The position numbers and the translations under genes were made by a program. This document shows, in pieces, positions 44,823-53,368 of a stretch of DNA of 64,000 bases. This stretch comes from Limnobacter sp. (lineage in GTDB: Bacteria; Pseudomonadota; Gammaproteobacteria; Burkholderiales; Burkholderiaceae_B): contig JARWZZ010000015.1 of the NCBI GenBank assembly GCA_029866125.1, positions 1 to 64,000 of the forward strand, read 5' to 3'. Under the pieces are notes generated by a model, which was not told the origin of the DNA, made no database searches, and saw only the letters and a program-made list of their open reading frames with translations. The number at the start of each line of letters is the position of its first letter. Within the stretch, counting starts at the first letter, position 1.

Positions 44823-45213
44823 GCGACCTCCAATGCTACGCAAACGTAAAACTTAGAACGTTGTTTGACTTAGCGGTGCTTCCGTCACACTGTCAGAGTT
44901 GTGCCGGAGAGTTCTGCAAGTGGCGTTGTCTCCACTACACTTGCACTCGTTTGATTGATCCCGACCAATTCGGTCTGGGTCAACCTCGATAGTTCTGATT
45001 CGAGAGTTCCTCGTCTTCAGGCAAAACGGATGTTATGGAAGCTACGGCCTTAGGTCAATCCGAAATCTGGTAGAGTCTTTCTAATGATTTCAGGTAATTA
45101 GGCGAAAACCACGCTATAGCTAGCGTTCCGCAGACCTTAATCTCCTTCTAAAAATTGTAAACAATGTTTAAATTTGTGACTCATTTTTACAACTCACACC
45201 AATTACTATAAAA
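44823..45213. other. Long intergenic region between transglycosylase and ubiD
   Basis: This 391-bp spacer separates divergent genes. I see no ORF with coding signs, no tRNA and no clear terminator. The right third is AT-rich and contains TTGTAAACAATGTTTAAA-like inverted elements (about 45157-45175). A short stem (CGCTA...TAGCG, about 45112-45125) also occurs. There is no Shine-Dalgarno site before the ubiD ATG. The length suggests two promoters with regulation, or a small RNA I cannot recognise. Confidence 0.55.
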
Positions 45214-46797
45214 ATGCAGTACAAAAGCCTACGCGACTTCATAGATTTACTTTATAAATCAGGCGAATTGGTCCGAGTGCCCGAATCCGTCAGTCCAGTG
45301 CTGGAAATGACCCACCTGTGCGACCGAGTTTTACGAGCAGAAGGTCCGGCCCTGCTCTTCGACGCGCCCAACGGATACAAGTTCCGTGTCCTTGGTAACC
45401 TGTTTGGAACGCCCAAGCGCGTGGCCATGGGCATGGGTGCATCCAACACCCAAGCCCTTCGGGAAATTGGCAAAACGCTGGCCTACCTCAAGGAGCCCGA
45501 GCCCCCCAAAGGCCTGCGCGACGCCTTGGACAAGTTACCGCTGGTCAAGCAAGTGCTTTCCATGGCCCCCAAGGAGCTATCCAGCGGACCCTGCCAAGAA
45601 ATTCGCATCGAAGGCGACGATGTTGACCTTAACAGCATTCCAATTTGGACCTGTTGGCCGGACGATGCAGCACCACTCTTAACTTGGGGACTTGTCGTCA
45701 CACGTGGCCCCAACCGCAAACGCCAAAACCTAGGCATCTACCGCCAACAGCAAGTCGGCAAAAACCGGCTGATTATGCGTTGGCTGGCACACCGCGGCGG
45801 CGCTTTGGATTTTCGGGAATTTGCGCTGAAAAACCCTGGCCAGCCCTTCCCAATGTCCGTGGTACTGGGCTGCGACCCGGCCACCATTCTGGGCGCGGTA
45901 ACCCCAGTGCCAGACACCCTGTCGGAATACCAATTTGCTGGTTTGCTGCGCGGCAGCCGCACTGAACTGGTGAAATGCCTCGGCAACGACTTGCAGGTAC
46001 CCGCCCAAGCCGAAATGGTTTTGGAGGGTCATATTTACCCAGCAGACCACCCCAAAGTCAGAGGGGCACGCGGCAACCGAGCCATGGGCCAAGTGCCCAC
46101 TTTGCGTGAAGGGGTTACGATTTTGCGCGACCCGCCCCCAATTCCCAAAGCACTTGAAGGCTGGGACTGCGCTTTGGAAGGCCCATACGGCGACCACACC
46201 GGTTACTACAACGAGCAAGACTGGTTCCCGGTATTCACGGTGGACCGCATCACCATGCGGCCCGATGCCATTTATCACTCCACCTACACTGGCAAACCGC
46301 CGGACGAACCTGCCGTGTTGGGCGTGGCCTTGAATGAAGTGTTTGTGCCTATCCTGCAAAAGCAGTTTCCAGAAATCGTAGACTTTTACCTTCCACCCGA
46401 AGGTTGCAGCTACCGCATGGCCGTCATTTCCATGAAGAAGGCCTACGCTGGCCACGCCAAGCGGGTCATGATGGGCACTTGGAGTTTTTTGCGGCAGTTT
46501 ATGTACACCAAGTACATCGTGGTGGTGGATGACGATGTAAACGCACGCGACTGGAAAGAAGTGATTTGGGCCATCACCACCCGCATGGACCCGGTACGGG
46601 ACACCGTGCTGATTGAAAACACACCCATCGACTACTTGGATTTTGCTAGCCCAGTCAGTGGTTTGGGTGGGAAAATGGGCTTGGATGCCACCAACAAATG
46701 GCCAGGTGAAACCAATCGGGAATGGGGCCGAAACATTGTTCCCGCGCCTGAATTGAACGCGCGGGTTGAAGAACTGCTGAGTCGCTTGGGGATGTAG
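45214..46797 (+). CDS. ubiD: UbiD family prenylated-FMN decarboxylase
   Basis: A 527-residue decarboxylase of the UbiD type, which removes the carboxyl group from 3-polyprenyl-4-hydroxybenzoate in ubiquinone synthesis using prenylated FMN. The N-terminal [17 protein letters not shown], the central [17 protein letters not shown] (cofactor and metal site), and the C-terminal [22 protein letters not shown]... match the ubiquinone-pathway UbiD closely. UbiX, which makes the cofactor, is not in the window. No ribosome site is visible before the ATG. Confidence 0.95.
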   Translation: MQYKSLRDFIDLLYKSGELVRVPESVSPVLEMTHLCDRVLRAEGPALLFDAPNGYKFRVLGNLFGTPKRVAMGMGASNTQALREIGKTLAYLKEPEPPKGLRDALDKLPLVKQVLSMAPKELSSGPCQEIRIEGDDVDLNSIPIWTCWPDDAAPLLTWGLVVTRGPNRKRQNLGIYRQQQVGKNRLIMRWLAHRGGALDFREFALKNPGQPFPMSVVLGCDPATILGAVTPVPDTLSEYQFAGLLRGSRTELVKCLGNDLQVPAQAEMVLEGHIYPADHPKVRGARGNRAMGQVPTLREGVTILRDPPPIPKALEGWDCALEGPYGDHTGYYNEQDWFPVFTVDRITMRPDAIYHSTYTGKPPDEPAVLGVALNEVFVPILQKQFPEIVDFYLPPEGCSYRMAVISMKKAYAGHAKRVMMGTWSFLRQFMYTKYIVVVDDDVNARDWKEVIWAITTRMDPVRDTVLIENTPIDYLDFASPVSGLGGKMGLDATNKWPGETNREWGRNIVPAPELNARVEELLSRLGM

Positions 46798-46807
46798 CTT
46801 AAGCAGT

Positions 46808-46840
46808 CGCTTGGGCAGCTAAGCCCAAGCGTTGGTTTTT
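46808..46840 (+). terminator. Rho-independent terminator of ubiD
   Basis: A perfect 9-bp stem CGCTTGGGC / GCCCAAGCG with an AGCTAA loop, followed by TTGGTTTTT, 10 bp after the ubiD stop. Confidence 0.85.
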
Positions 46841-46860
46841 AAACCATCGACTTTTTTTGG

Positions 46861-47247
46861 TCAGTCCTGCTTGGTACCGCGTGTTTTGTACCAATAGGTT
46901 GCAGCAGCCAGCACCAGCGCTGCAATTGCTGCCTTTCCGCCCGCGCTTGCAAGGTTCGGTCTGTAACGCAGCAAGGCCGTGGACGCCAAACCACTTAGGA
47001 TTGGATATGCACCCAAAAATTTGCTGAAAAACGGCGAAATGGCAAAGCCAATCGGCCCGAGTGATTTCACATTGCGCCGACCTAGCCACGCGCCCACCCT
47101 CTGAAGCAACGGCAACCAAGTCATACTTTGGCGGGCTTGCCCCACATGCATGCCCAATTCCATACGCTCCATTTGGGCCTTCATCATCAGCAATTCTTTT
47201 TTGGCTTCCCATTGATCAAAGGGTTGACTCATTGTGGGTTGACTCAT
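46861..47247 (-). CDS. YqjK-like small protein
   Basis: A 128-residue protein, last in a three-gene unit with YqjD and YqjE relatives. The N-terminal half is charged and helical (FDQWEAKKELLMMKAQMERM). A hydrophobic stretch near the C-terminus (AAIAALVLAAATYWY) may be a membrane helix. The function is unknown. Its ATG overlaps the YqjE stop (ATGA) with AAGGTG upstream. The longer-looking ORF at 46799-47212 is in another frame and is a shadow. Confidence 0.7.
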   Translation of the reverse strand: MSQPTMSQPFDQWEAKKELLMMKAQMERMELGMHVGQARQSMTWLPLLQRVGAWLGRRNVKSLGPIGFAISPFFSKFLGAYPILSGLASTALLRYRPNLASAGGKAAIAALVLAAATYWYKTRGTKQD

Positions 47248-47687
47248 GATGCTTCACCTTCAGACTTGGCTTGGGATTGAGATTGCGAAGTGAACGACAT
47301 CACCGCTTCTTGTACAGCCAACTTGTCTCGGCCCAACTCAGCAACAGTGGCTTCAAACAAAGGTGGGAATGTACTCATAATGTCTTTAACTCGCCTGAGG
47401 CAATACAGGCCAGCAATCAAATAACAAACGGCTACGACAGCAAATCCCAGTAAAGGGTGCACATCCCACAGCACATACACCAAAGCTGCACTGGCAAACA
47501 CTGAAGCAACCACCAGCAGCAATGTACACAAAATAGCCAACACCACCACACGAATGGAGGACTGGCGGGCTTGTGCCAACTCAACACCGGCCAACTCCAG
47601 CCGGGTTTGGCCCATGCCCAGCACTGTGGCCAACACCCTCAACAGTGCGGGCCCTGACTCTGGCTTAGCCACCGCTTGGCGAATCAA
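47244..47687 (-). CDS. YqjE/phage-holin-3-like membrane protein (TTG start)
   Basis: A protein of about 147 residues with two strong hydrophobic helices (SIRVVVLAILCTLLLVVASVFASAALVYVLW and LGFAVVAVCYLIAGLYCL) after an amphipathic N-terminus. It matches the Phage_holin_3_6/YqjE family, an inner-membrane protein that pairs with YqjD. I place the start at TTG 47687, which overlaps the yqjD stop (TTGA); the track's ATG at 47750 is inside yqjD. No phage genes are near, so this is not a lysis gene. Confidence 0.75.
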   Translation of the reverse strand: MIRQAVAKPESGPALLRVLATVLGMGQTRLELAGVELAQARQSSIRVVVLAILCTLLLVVASVFASAALVYVLWDVHPLLGFAVVAVCYLIAGLYCLRRVKDIMSTFPPLFEATVAELGRDKLAVQEAVMSFTSQSQSQAKSEGEAS

Positions 47688-47980
47688 CGGCGACCCACAA
47701 TCATGCCGAATACAAATCCGACTGCAGCGGCAATGCCTACAGCCTTCCAAGGGTGGTCATGCACATAGTCATCAGTCACTTTGGCGGCGGCTTTGCTTTT
47801 TTCCATCACAGCAGATTGTGCGTCCTGCATGGCTTCCTTGGCGCGTCGCAAACTGACAACCGCACGTTCACGCAGCTCTACCGCTTTTTCACCTGACGAG
47901 GAAGCAGCAGCTTTCAACAAGTCCTCTGCGTCGCTCAGTACAATTTTCATGTCGCTAAAGAGTTTTTCGTTCTTTTCCAT
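47684..47980 (-). CDS. YqjD/ElaB-like ribosome-associated membrane protein (DUF883)
   Basis: A 98-residue DUF883 protein: a long charged amphipathic helix (KLFSDMKIVLSDAEDLLKAA...) ending in one C-terminal hydrophobic helix with glycines (VGIAAAVGFVFGMIVGRR), a tail-anchor arrangement. E. coli relatives YqjD, ElaB and YgaM bind stationary-phase ribosomes at the inner membrane. AAGGA precedes the ATG. First gene of the yqjD-yqjE-yqjK unit, each overlapping the next. Confidence 0.88.
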   Translation of the reverse strand: MEKNEKLFSDMKIVLSDAEDLLKAAASSSGEKAVELRERAVVSLRRAKEAMQDAQSAVMEKSKAAAKVTDDYVHDHPWKAVGIAAAVGFVFGMIVGRR

Positions 47981-48067
47981 ATTTGTCCTTTTTAGTGTGT
48001 TGTCGAGCGGTTTATGGATTGAATTTCGAGTTTATCAAACTAAACCTTTAATCCCAGCTTCGGAAGT

Positions 48068-49543
48068 TCAATCCTCTGACCCTTTGTTGTAAAGCATTTT
48101 GACCAAGTTTTCCATGGGAGTCCAAGCGTTGCCTGCATTGGCTCCTCGAACCATCACACCGATTGCCCACAGCTGCCCGTTTCTTGAGCGCACATAGCCA
48201 CCAATCGTTCTTACCCCATTCAAACTGCCCGTCTTCAAATAAGCAAATTCATCCACATTTTTCATGCGGCGAGCCATGGTGCCATCCGCCCCAGCGCGGG
48301 GCAAACTGGCAAAAAAGTCGGGAAAATCCGCGCGCCGGGCCATGTAGGCCAAATATTCTGACAAGCCCTTGGCATCAATTCGGGTCGATCTGGACAAACC
48401 CGATCCGTTTTCGAGCACCCAGCCCGGCGTGCTTACACCTTTTGAATTGAGCCAAGCCCGTACTTTTTGGTCAAACTCGCCCGGCGTGGTGGTCATCGTC
48501 AATTCCAAATGACGGGCCATGACATTGTTAGACCATTTATTAACTGTGCGAATCACCTCCGTCAGCGGCTTGCCTACATGCGTGTACAAAGCAATGGTGG
48601 TGTTGGGCGTGGCACCTGCAATCACTTCACCATTGAATTCACCACCCAATTGCTTCCAAATTTCGCGTATCCAGCTTTCCCATAACCAATCTTGCTGCGC
48701 AATACGAATGGGTAGGCGGTTCGAGCCACACCGGGTGGCGTAAGCTCCAGACACATTCACCACCACCTCGTCCTTCTGTTTTTTAAACTGAATATTAAGG
48801 CCATTTTTCCAAGCACCACATTCCCCTTTGGCAGGCGTCAAATTGGAAACAAATGCCCAATTGCTAGGCGCGTCTAGCGAGGAAACCCGCACACGCCCCT
48901 CAACCACCGAAATATCCAAACCCATTGCCCCGTGGTTCAGCAACAATGCGTCTGGCACTGCGTTGTAGGCTCGGTAGGCAGTTTCGTCGAAATCCTCCGC
49001 ATCAGCGGTGGCCTCTGTTTGGCCAGCAGCAAGAAATGCAGTGCGGTCCAACACAATAGAGCCTGATATTTTGCGCACGCCCCTGGCCCTTAGCCTTCGA
49101 AGCGATTCCCACAAATCAGAAGACAGAAAAACAGGGTCACCGCTGCCTTTGATGTACAAATTGCCGCGTAGTACGCCATTCTCGGGCTCCGCGTCTGCCA
49201 TAAAGCCGGTTTTGTAGGCAAACCCAGTGCCCAACATGTCCATAGCATAGCCCGTTGTGAACAATTTGGTGACTGAGGCTGGGTTCTGCAGATCCCTCTC
49301 GCCTTGTGCAAACGCAATTGTTCTGCGTTGGACTGTTGGCTCCACAGGCAAGGCGTATGCACTCCATTCACCTTTGGCGATGCCTTCCTTGGTGAAGCTT
49401 TGGATCAGTTCTGCCGGGAATTTGATTTCGCTCATGGCCCAAGCGGGACTTGAGAATGCCCAAGGCGCGGCTAAAACCACGGCGGGCAGCAAAGCGCGCA
49501 AAATGTGTACACGGGGGGTCAAAGCTAGAAAAAACAGAGGCAT
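48068..49543 (-). CDS. dacB: D-alanyl-D-alanine carboxypeptidase/endopeptidase (PBP4-type)
   Basis: A 491-residue class C low-mass penicillin-binding protein. A signal peptide ends near residue 36 (PAWA-MSE). Active-site motifs are SVTK (Ser90), SNN in NKWSNNVMAR, and KTG in LKTGSLNG. A large insert between the first and second motifs matches PBP4. It trims pentapeptides and cuts cross-links in periplasmic murein. 87 bp separate it from the downstream yqjD gene. Confidence 0.95.
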   Translation of the reverse strand: MPLFFLALTPRVHILRALLPAVVLAAPWAFSSPAWAMSEIKFPAELIQSFTKEGIAKGEWSAYALPVEPTVQRRTIAFAQGERDLQNPASVTKLFTTGYAMDMLGTGFAYKTGFMADAEPENGVLRGNLYIKGSGDPVFLSSDLWESLRRLRARGVRKISGSIVLDRTAFLAAGQTEATADAEDFDETAYRAYNAVPDALLLNHGAMGLDISVVEGRVRVSSLDAPSNWAFVSNLTPAKGECGAWKNGLNIQFKKQKDEVVVNVSGAYATRCGSNRLPIRIAQQDWLWESWIREIWKQLGGEFNGEVIAGATPNTTIALYTHVGKPLTEVIRTVNKWSNNVMARHLELTMTTTPGEFDQKVRAWLNSKGVSTPGWVLENGSGLSRSTRIDAKGLSEYLAYMARRADFPDFFASLPRAGADGTMARRMKNVDEFAYLKTGSLNGVRTIGGYVRSRNGQLWAIGVMVRGANAGNAWTPMENLVKMLYNKGSED

Positions 49544-49637
49544 TGTGTTGAAGTCTAAAAAGTAGGTGTGTTGAAGTACTTTCTAGCTTAACAGCAATGC
49601 CTCTGGTGTTTGAGCTGAGGTGTCGCTCAGGTCGCGC

Positions 49638-50327
49638 TCAGGTTGTGTTCTTAGCGCCTGCCTTGCGCTCCCAAGGCCTAGCCGGTGAATCCGACTTGGG
49701 TGTGGGCGCAGCGGCAGAACCCTCAGACGCTGCGGGTGGGCTGCCTGCTTGCGCAGGTGGCGCTAGCCCGGCGCTGGGTGCACCAGGGGCCATAGGTGCG
49801 GCAGGCGCTGCGGCCGCTGCACCTGAACCGGCTTGCCCCGGCTGCCAACGTGGACGCCCTTGACCGGCAGCAGCCTCCCCTGCGGGGGGCTGAGCCCCAC
49901 CGGGGGACCATGCCCTTGCCGAACCACCGCCTGAAGCGCCGCCAACCCCACCAGGAGCAACACCGGCAGCAACACCGGGTACCACTCCAGCCTTCGCTGC
50001 CTCGGGGGGCCCGTGGTCACCAGCGGACTCCTCTTTGGCGCCCGGTTTGTAATGGGTGCTTTGAATCACGGGCTCTACAGTTTCAATTTTATTGGCCACC
50101 ATGTAATCGTTCATGTCTCGCCAACCCTCAAACACGCCTGACTGCAAAGCCAAGGGGTTCAAGGTAAAGCAGTCCTCTAACGCCCGCCCAGAATGGCGAC
50201 AAGCAGCGCCAATGGCTTTGCTGTCTTCAATGTTCAAGCGTTTGTCCAAACCCGGGATTTGAGACAAATCGCACGAGCTGAGGATGCCGGTGGTGCCCAA
50301 CAGCATCAGGATTTTAAGTTTTCTCAT
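49638..50327 (-). CDS. Putative lipoprotein with Pro/Ala/Gly-rich tail
   Basis: A 229-residue protein. The lipobox ILSSC (Cys at 19) ends a short signal peptide. A conserved-looking core follows (DSKAIGAACRHSGRALEDCFTLN, with two Cys, then SGVFEGWRDMNDYM). From about residue 95 to the end it is low-complexity Pro/Ala/Gly, encoded by a locally GC-rich stretch (about 49690-50030). The core is probably anchored to the membrane and the tail disordered. The function is unknown. GGAGA precedes the ATG. Confidence 0.75.
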   Translation of the reverse strand: MRKLKILMLLGTTGILSSCDLSQIPGLDKRLNIEDSKAIGAACRHSGRALEDCFTLNPLALQSGVFEGWRDMNDYMVANKIETVEPVIQSTHYKPGAKEESAGDHGPPEAAKAGVVPGVAAGVAPGGVGGASGGGSARAWSPGGAQPPAGEAAAGQGRPRWQPGQAGSGAAAAAPAAPMAPGAPSAGLAPPAQAGSPPAASEGSAAAPTPKSDSPARPWERKAGAKNTT

Positions 50328-50447
50328 TGTGGTCTCCGACCCGGCCCAGTCGATGACATGGCCGAATCAAACAGTGTTCTCTACATAGGGAATAACGACC
50401 ACATTTGGGGAAACCTGAATCCCAATGCTAAAAATAAATCAGCAACC

Positions 50448-50996
50448 CTACTTCCATTTGATGGAGCAACCCATGCTGGGTGTTTGTTCCTCTGGCCCAC
50501 GGCCCGTTTCAGCAATCAATCGCATGGCCTCAAACAACTCCCGCCGAACATCGGCCGCGGCGGCTTGTCTGCCTGAAGCATCCAGGCGCCCCCTGTATTG
50601 CAACTGCAAATCCGCGTTGAATCCAAAAAAGTCTGGGGTGCACACTGCATCATAGGCTTTGGCCACTTCTTGACTTTCGTCATAGGCATAAGGGAAGCTA
50701 AAACAGTGCTGGTCAGCCAACAGTTTCATCTTCTCGAATGAGTCCTCCGGGTAAGTGATCACATCATTACTACTGATGGCAATCACCCCAATTCCGAGTG
50801 CCTGTATCTGCTTTGCGTCCCTTACCAAGCGGTCAATAATGGCCATTACATAAGGGCAGTGGTTGCAGATAAACATGACCAAAAGCCCCTTGGGGCCTCG
50901 GGCTTGGTCGCGGGTTATTACACCAGCATCCACGGCGGGGAGTACAAAATCAGGGGCTGTAAAAGTCCTGTCTATTTGGGGGGTGGTGACTGCCAT
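50448..50996 (-). CDS. Thioredoxin-fold protein (AhpC/TSA-like)
   Basis: A 182-residue thioredoxin-like protein. The motif FICNHCPYVMAI (CxxC variant CNHC, about residues 48-51) sits after the first strand, with the cis-Pro-containing VCTPDFFGF later. Such single-domain proteins are annotated as AhpC/TSA or redoxin family, and many Burkholderiales carry one. It has no signal peptide, so it is probably cytoplasmic. The reaction is unknown. GAGGA precedes the ATG by 11 bases. Confidence 0.85.
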   Translation of the reverse strand: MAVTTPQIDRTFTAPDFVLPAVDAGVITRDQARGPKGLLVMFICNHCPYVMAIIDRLVRDAKQIQALGIGVIAISSNDVITYPEDSFEKMKLLADQHCFSFPYAYDESQEVAKAYDAVCTPDFFGFNADLQLQYRGRLDASGRQAAAADVRRELFEAMRLIAETGRGPEEQTPSMGCSIKWK

Positions 50997-51283
50997 TTTT
51001 GATGATTTCCTCTATCTTTGACTAATCGGTCATTTATTTCTTGTGCATTGCACCGTTTGCCAGTACACTGCGCCCAGATCGCAAATCAACGGGCCTATTT
51101 TTTTACCTTTAAGCTTGAGTCGCGTTGGGTTGCTTTTTTGTGTGCGCATCCTTTGATCCATACATTGCCCATCGTCGCCAGTGCTGAAGCAGGCCCCGTC
51201 AAACCTATTTCTAGGTTTGTTCTCGCTTGAACTCATTCTGTTCGTCGATGACATATCAATTACGAATGAAGTGAGTTATCTCC
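50997..51283 (+). promoter_or_regulatory. Long leader of the RNA helicase gene
   Basis: No gene is visible in these 287 bp. A weak promoter can be proposed (TTGTGC, 17 bp, TACACT, about 51037-51065), which would give a 5' leader of over 200 bases. Long leaders are common on cold-induced DEAD-box helicase mRNAs, but I cannot identify a specific RNA fold here. Confidence 0.35.
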
Positions 51284-53173
51284 ATGTCAGTTACATTTTC
51301 CGAAATGGGCCTTGCAGCCCCTTTGTTGCAAGCTCTCGAACAACTTAATATTCTTTCCCCTACCCCAGTCCAAGCCAACATTGTGCCACGTGCAATGGCC
51401 GGCGGCGATTACATGGTAAGCAGCCAGACAGGTAGTGGTAAAACATTTGGTTTCCTGTTGCCAGTCATGCACCGCATGATGCAAGAGCCAGTCAGCCTGA
51501 CTGAGCGCCCTTACAACCCAGACACACTGGTATTGTGCCCAACACGTGAATTGGCTCAGCAAGTTAGCCAAGACGCCATCAATTTGGTGCGTTGCTTCAA
51601 GGGCATGCGTGTAGCCACAGTAGTGGGCGGTATGCCTTACGGCAAACAGATGGCTGGCCTGCGTGGTGCCCGTCTGGTTGTAGGTACACCTGGCCGTCTG
51701 CTGGATTTGGCAGACCAAGGCAAGCTGGACTTGTCTGATGTGTCTACTTTGATTGTTGACGAAGCCGACCGCATGTTGGACCTGGGCTTTGCTGATGATT
51801 TGAAAGCACTGAGCGACATGTGCGGCAGCCGTTCACAAACATTGATGTTCTCTGCCACTTTCGCGCCCCGCGTGACAGGTTTGGCCACCGCCATCATGAA
51901 CAAGCCCGAGCGTGTTGAATTGGCACCCTCCAACGAAACCAATGCTGACATTGCACAAACACTGCACTGGGCTGACAGCTATGGCCACAAGCGCAAGCTG
52001 CTCAACCACTGGTTGAATGACGCGTCAATTGACCAAGCTGTTGTGTTTACAAGCACACAGGGTGATGCCGAAACTTTGGCCCGTGAATTGGGCGATGACG
52101 GCCTGATCGCTTGTGCATTGCACGGCGGTATGCCACAAGTTGTACGTAACCGCCGCTTGGCCGGTGTACGTCGTGGCGACATCAAAATTCTAGTTGCAAC
52201 TGACGTTGCAGCCCGTGGTCTTGACGTTCCAGCCATCACCCACGTGTTTAACTTCGGCATGCCAATGAAAGCCGAAGACTACGTACACCGTATTGGTCGT
52301 ACAGGTCGTGCTGGCCGTTCAGGCGTTGCAGTCACAATTGCACAGGCAGATGACCGCATTAAGCTGCGCGCCATCGAGCGTTACATCAACGCACAGATTC
52401 CAATTGGCGTGATTGAAGGCCTTGAGCCACGCATGCCCCTGAAAGAATCAGGCGGCGGCGCTGGCCGTGGTGGTCGCAGTGGTGGCGGCGGTTTCGGTGG
52501 TGGCCGTGGTGGTGACCGCAGCGGTAGCGGCGGTCGCGGCAAGCCTTCAGGTGGCTTTGGTGGTTCGCGCGATGGTGGTTCACGTGAAGGCCGTTCATTC
52601 GGTGACCGCGCTCCTTCAGAAGGGCGTTCTTTCGCACCTCGTGGTGAAGGCCGTCCAGAAGGTGGTCGCCCATTCGGTGACCGCGCTCCTTCAGAAGGTC
52701 GTTCATTTGCACCTCGCGGTGAAGGCCGTCCAGAAGGTGGTCGCCCATTCGGTGACCGTGCTCCTTCAGAAGGTCGTTTTGCTGACCGTCGCCCAAGGGA
52801 AGGCGGTTTTGGTGACAAGCCACGTACATATGGCGACCGTGCTCCTTCAGAAGGCCGTTCTTTCGCCCCCCGTGGTGAAGGTCGTCCAGAAGGTGGCCGC
52901 CCATTCGGTGATCGCGCCCCTTCAGAAGGTCGTTTCGCTGACCGTCGTCCAAAGGAAGGTGGTTTTGGTGACAAGCCACGCTCTTTCGAAGGCCGTCCAT
53001 TTGAAGCCCGCAAGCCAGTAGAAGCCAAGTTTGGTGATCGCCGCACAGCGTCAACGGGTGCGCCTCGCAAACCAGAAGGTGCTGCTGGTGAACCTGCCAA
53101 GCGCGGCCCGCTGCGCCCAGGTGCGCAAGGTGACTACGCACGTGGTGGCTTTAGCCGCAAACGCGCAGCTTAA
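51284..53173 (+). CDS. DEAD-box RNA helicase, RhlE-like, with repeat tail
   Basis: A 629-residue helicase. The Q motif, motif I (SQTGSGKT), Ia (PTRELAQQ), II (DEAD), III (SAT), and the second RecA-like domain with ARGLDVPAITHV and HRIGRTGRAGRSG are all present by about residue 350. The tail (from about 390) is a Gly/Arg-rich region followed by a 25-residue repeat with GDRAPSEGRSFAPRGEGRPEGGRPF-like units, probably disordered and RNA-binding. It would unwind short RNA duplexes in ribosome assembly or mRNA decay. The helicase core is most like RhlE. Confidence 0.95.
   Translation: MSVTFSEMGLAAPLLQALEQLNILSPTPVQANIVPRAMAGGDYMVSSQTGSGKTFGFLLPVMHRMMQEPVSLTERPYNPDTLVLCPTRELAQQVSQDAINLVRCFKGMRVATVVGGMPYGKQMAGLRGARLVVGTPGRLLDLADQGKLDLSDVSTLIVDEADRMLDLGFADDLKALSDMCGSRSQTLMFSATFAPRVTGLATAIMNKPERVELAPSNETNADIAQTLHWADSYGHKRKLLNHWLNDASIDQAVVFTSTQGDAETLARELGDDGLIACALHGGMPQVVRNRRLAGVRRGDIKILVATDVAARGLDVPAITHVFNFGMPMKAEDYVHRIGRTGRAGRSGVAVTIAQADDRIKLRAIERYINAQIPIGVIEGLEPRMPLKESGGGAGRGGRSGGGGFGGGRGGDRSGSGGRGKPSGGFGGSRDGGSREGRSFGDRAPSEGRSFAPRGEGRPEGGRPFGDRAPSEGRSFAPRGEGRPEGGRPFGDRAPSEGRFADRRPREGGFGDKPRTYGDRAPSEGRSFAPRGEGRPEGGRPFGDRAPSEGRFADRRPKEGGFGDKPRSFEGRPFEARKPVEAKFGDRRTASTGAPRKPEGAAGEPAKRGPLRPGAQGDYARGGFSRKRAA
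52590..52990 (+). repeat. 75-bp tandem repeat in helicase tail
   Basis: The sequence GACCGCGCTCCTTCAGAAGG recurs at 52604, 52679, 52754, 52835 and 52910, with spacing 75, 75, 81 and 75 bp, so a 25-codon unit is kept in frame. Two copies lack part of the unit and carry a FADRRP...GGFGDKPR block instead. Confidence 0.9.
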
Positions 53174-53280
53174 ATTGTTTTAAAAACTGTCAAGTTCACG
53201 AGAGGTCTGCATCAGTTGCTGACCTCTTGATGAAAGCAGATCAAAGTCTGCAGATCAAAATTAACACAGTGTACATTTTC

Positions 53281-53320
53281 AAAACCCTTGTGGCTTCCCA
53301 GCCTGAGGGTTTTGTTTTTT
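53281..53320 (+). terminator. Rho-independent terminator of the helicase gene
   Basis: AAAACCCT / AGGGTTTT outer stem with an inner GGCT-tccc-AGCC stem, followed by GTTTTTT. It lies 108 bp after the helicase stop. A second hairpin without a T-run (AGAGGTC...GACCTCT) lies just before it at about 53202-53228. Confidence 0.8.
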
Positions 53321-53368
53321 GTGCGACAATAAAGCCCATCCAAACACCGGCACAGCGGAAAATTCAAA

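Noticed and set aside
46799-47212. 137-residue minus-strand ORF overlapping yqjK
   Set aside because: It is out of frame with the gene whose start overlaps yqjE, has no helical or membrane pattern, and lacks a ribosome site.
47244-47687. Possible prophage holin
   Set aside because: The holin-like match is a family name only; the gene sits in a yqjDEK unit and no phage genes are near.
52381-53141. Long minus-strand ORFs (239 and 251 residues) opposite the helicase tail
   Set aside because: They arise from the base composition and repeats of the helicase gene, have no ribosome site, and their residues are Pro/Arg/Gly or His-rich nonsense.
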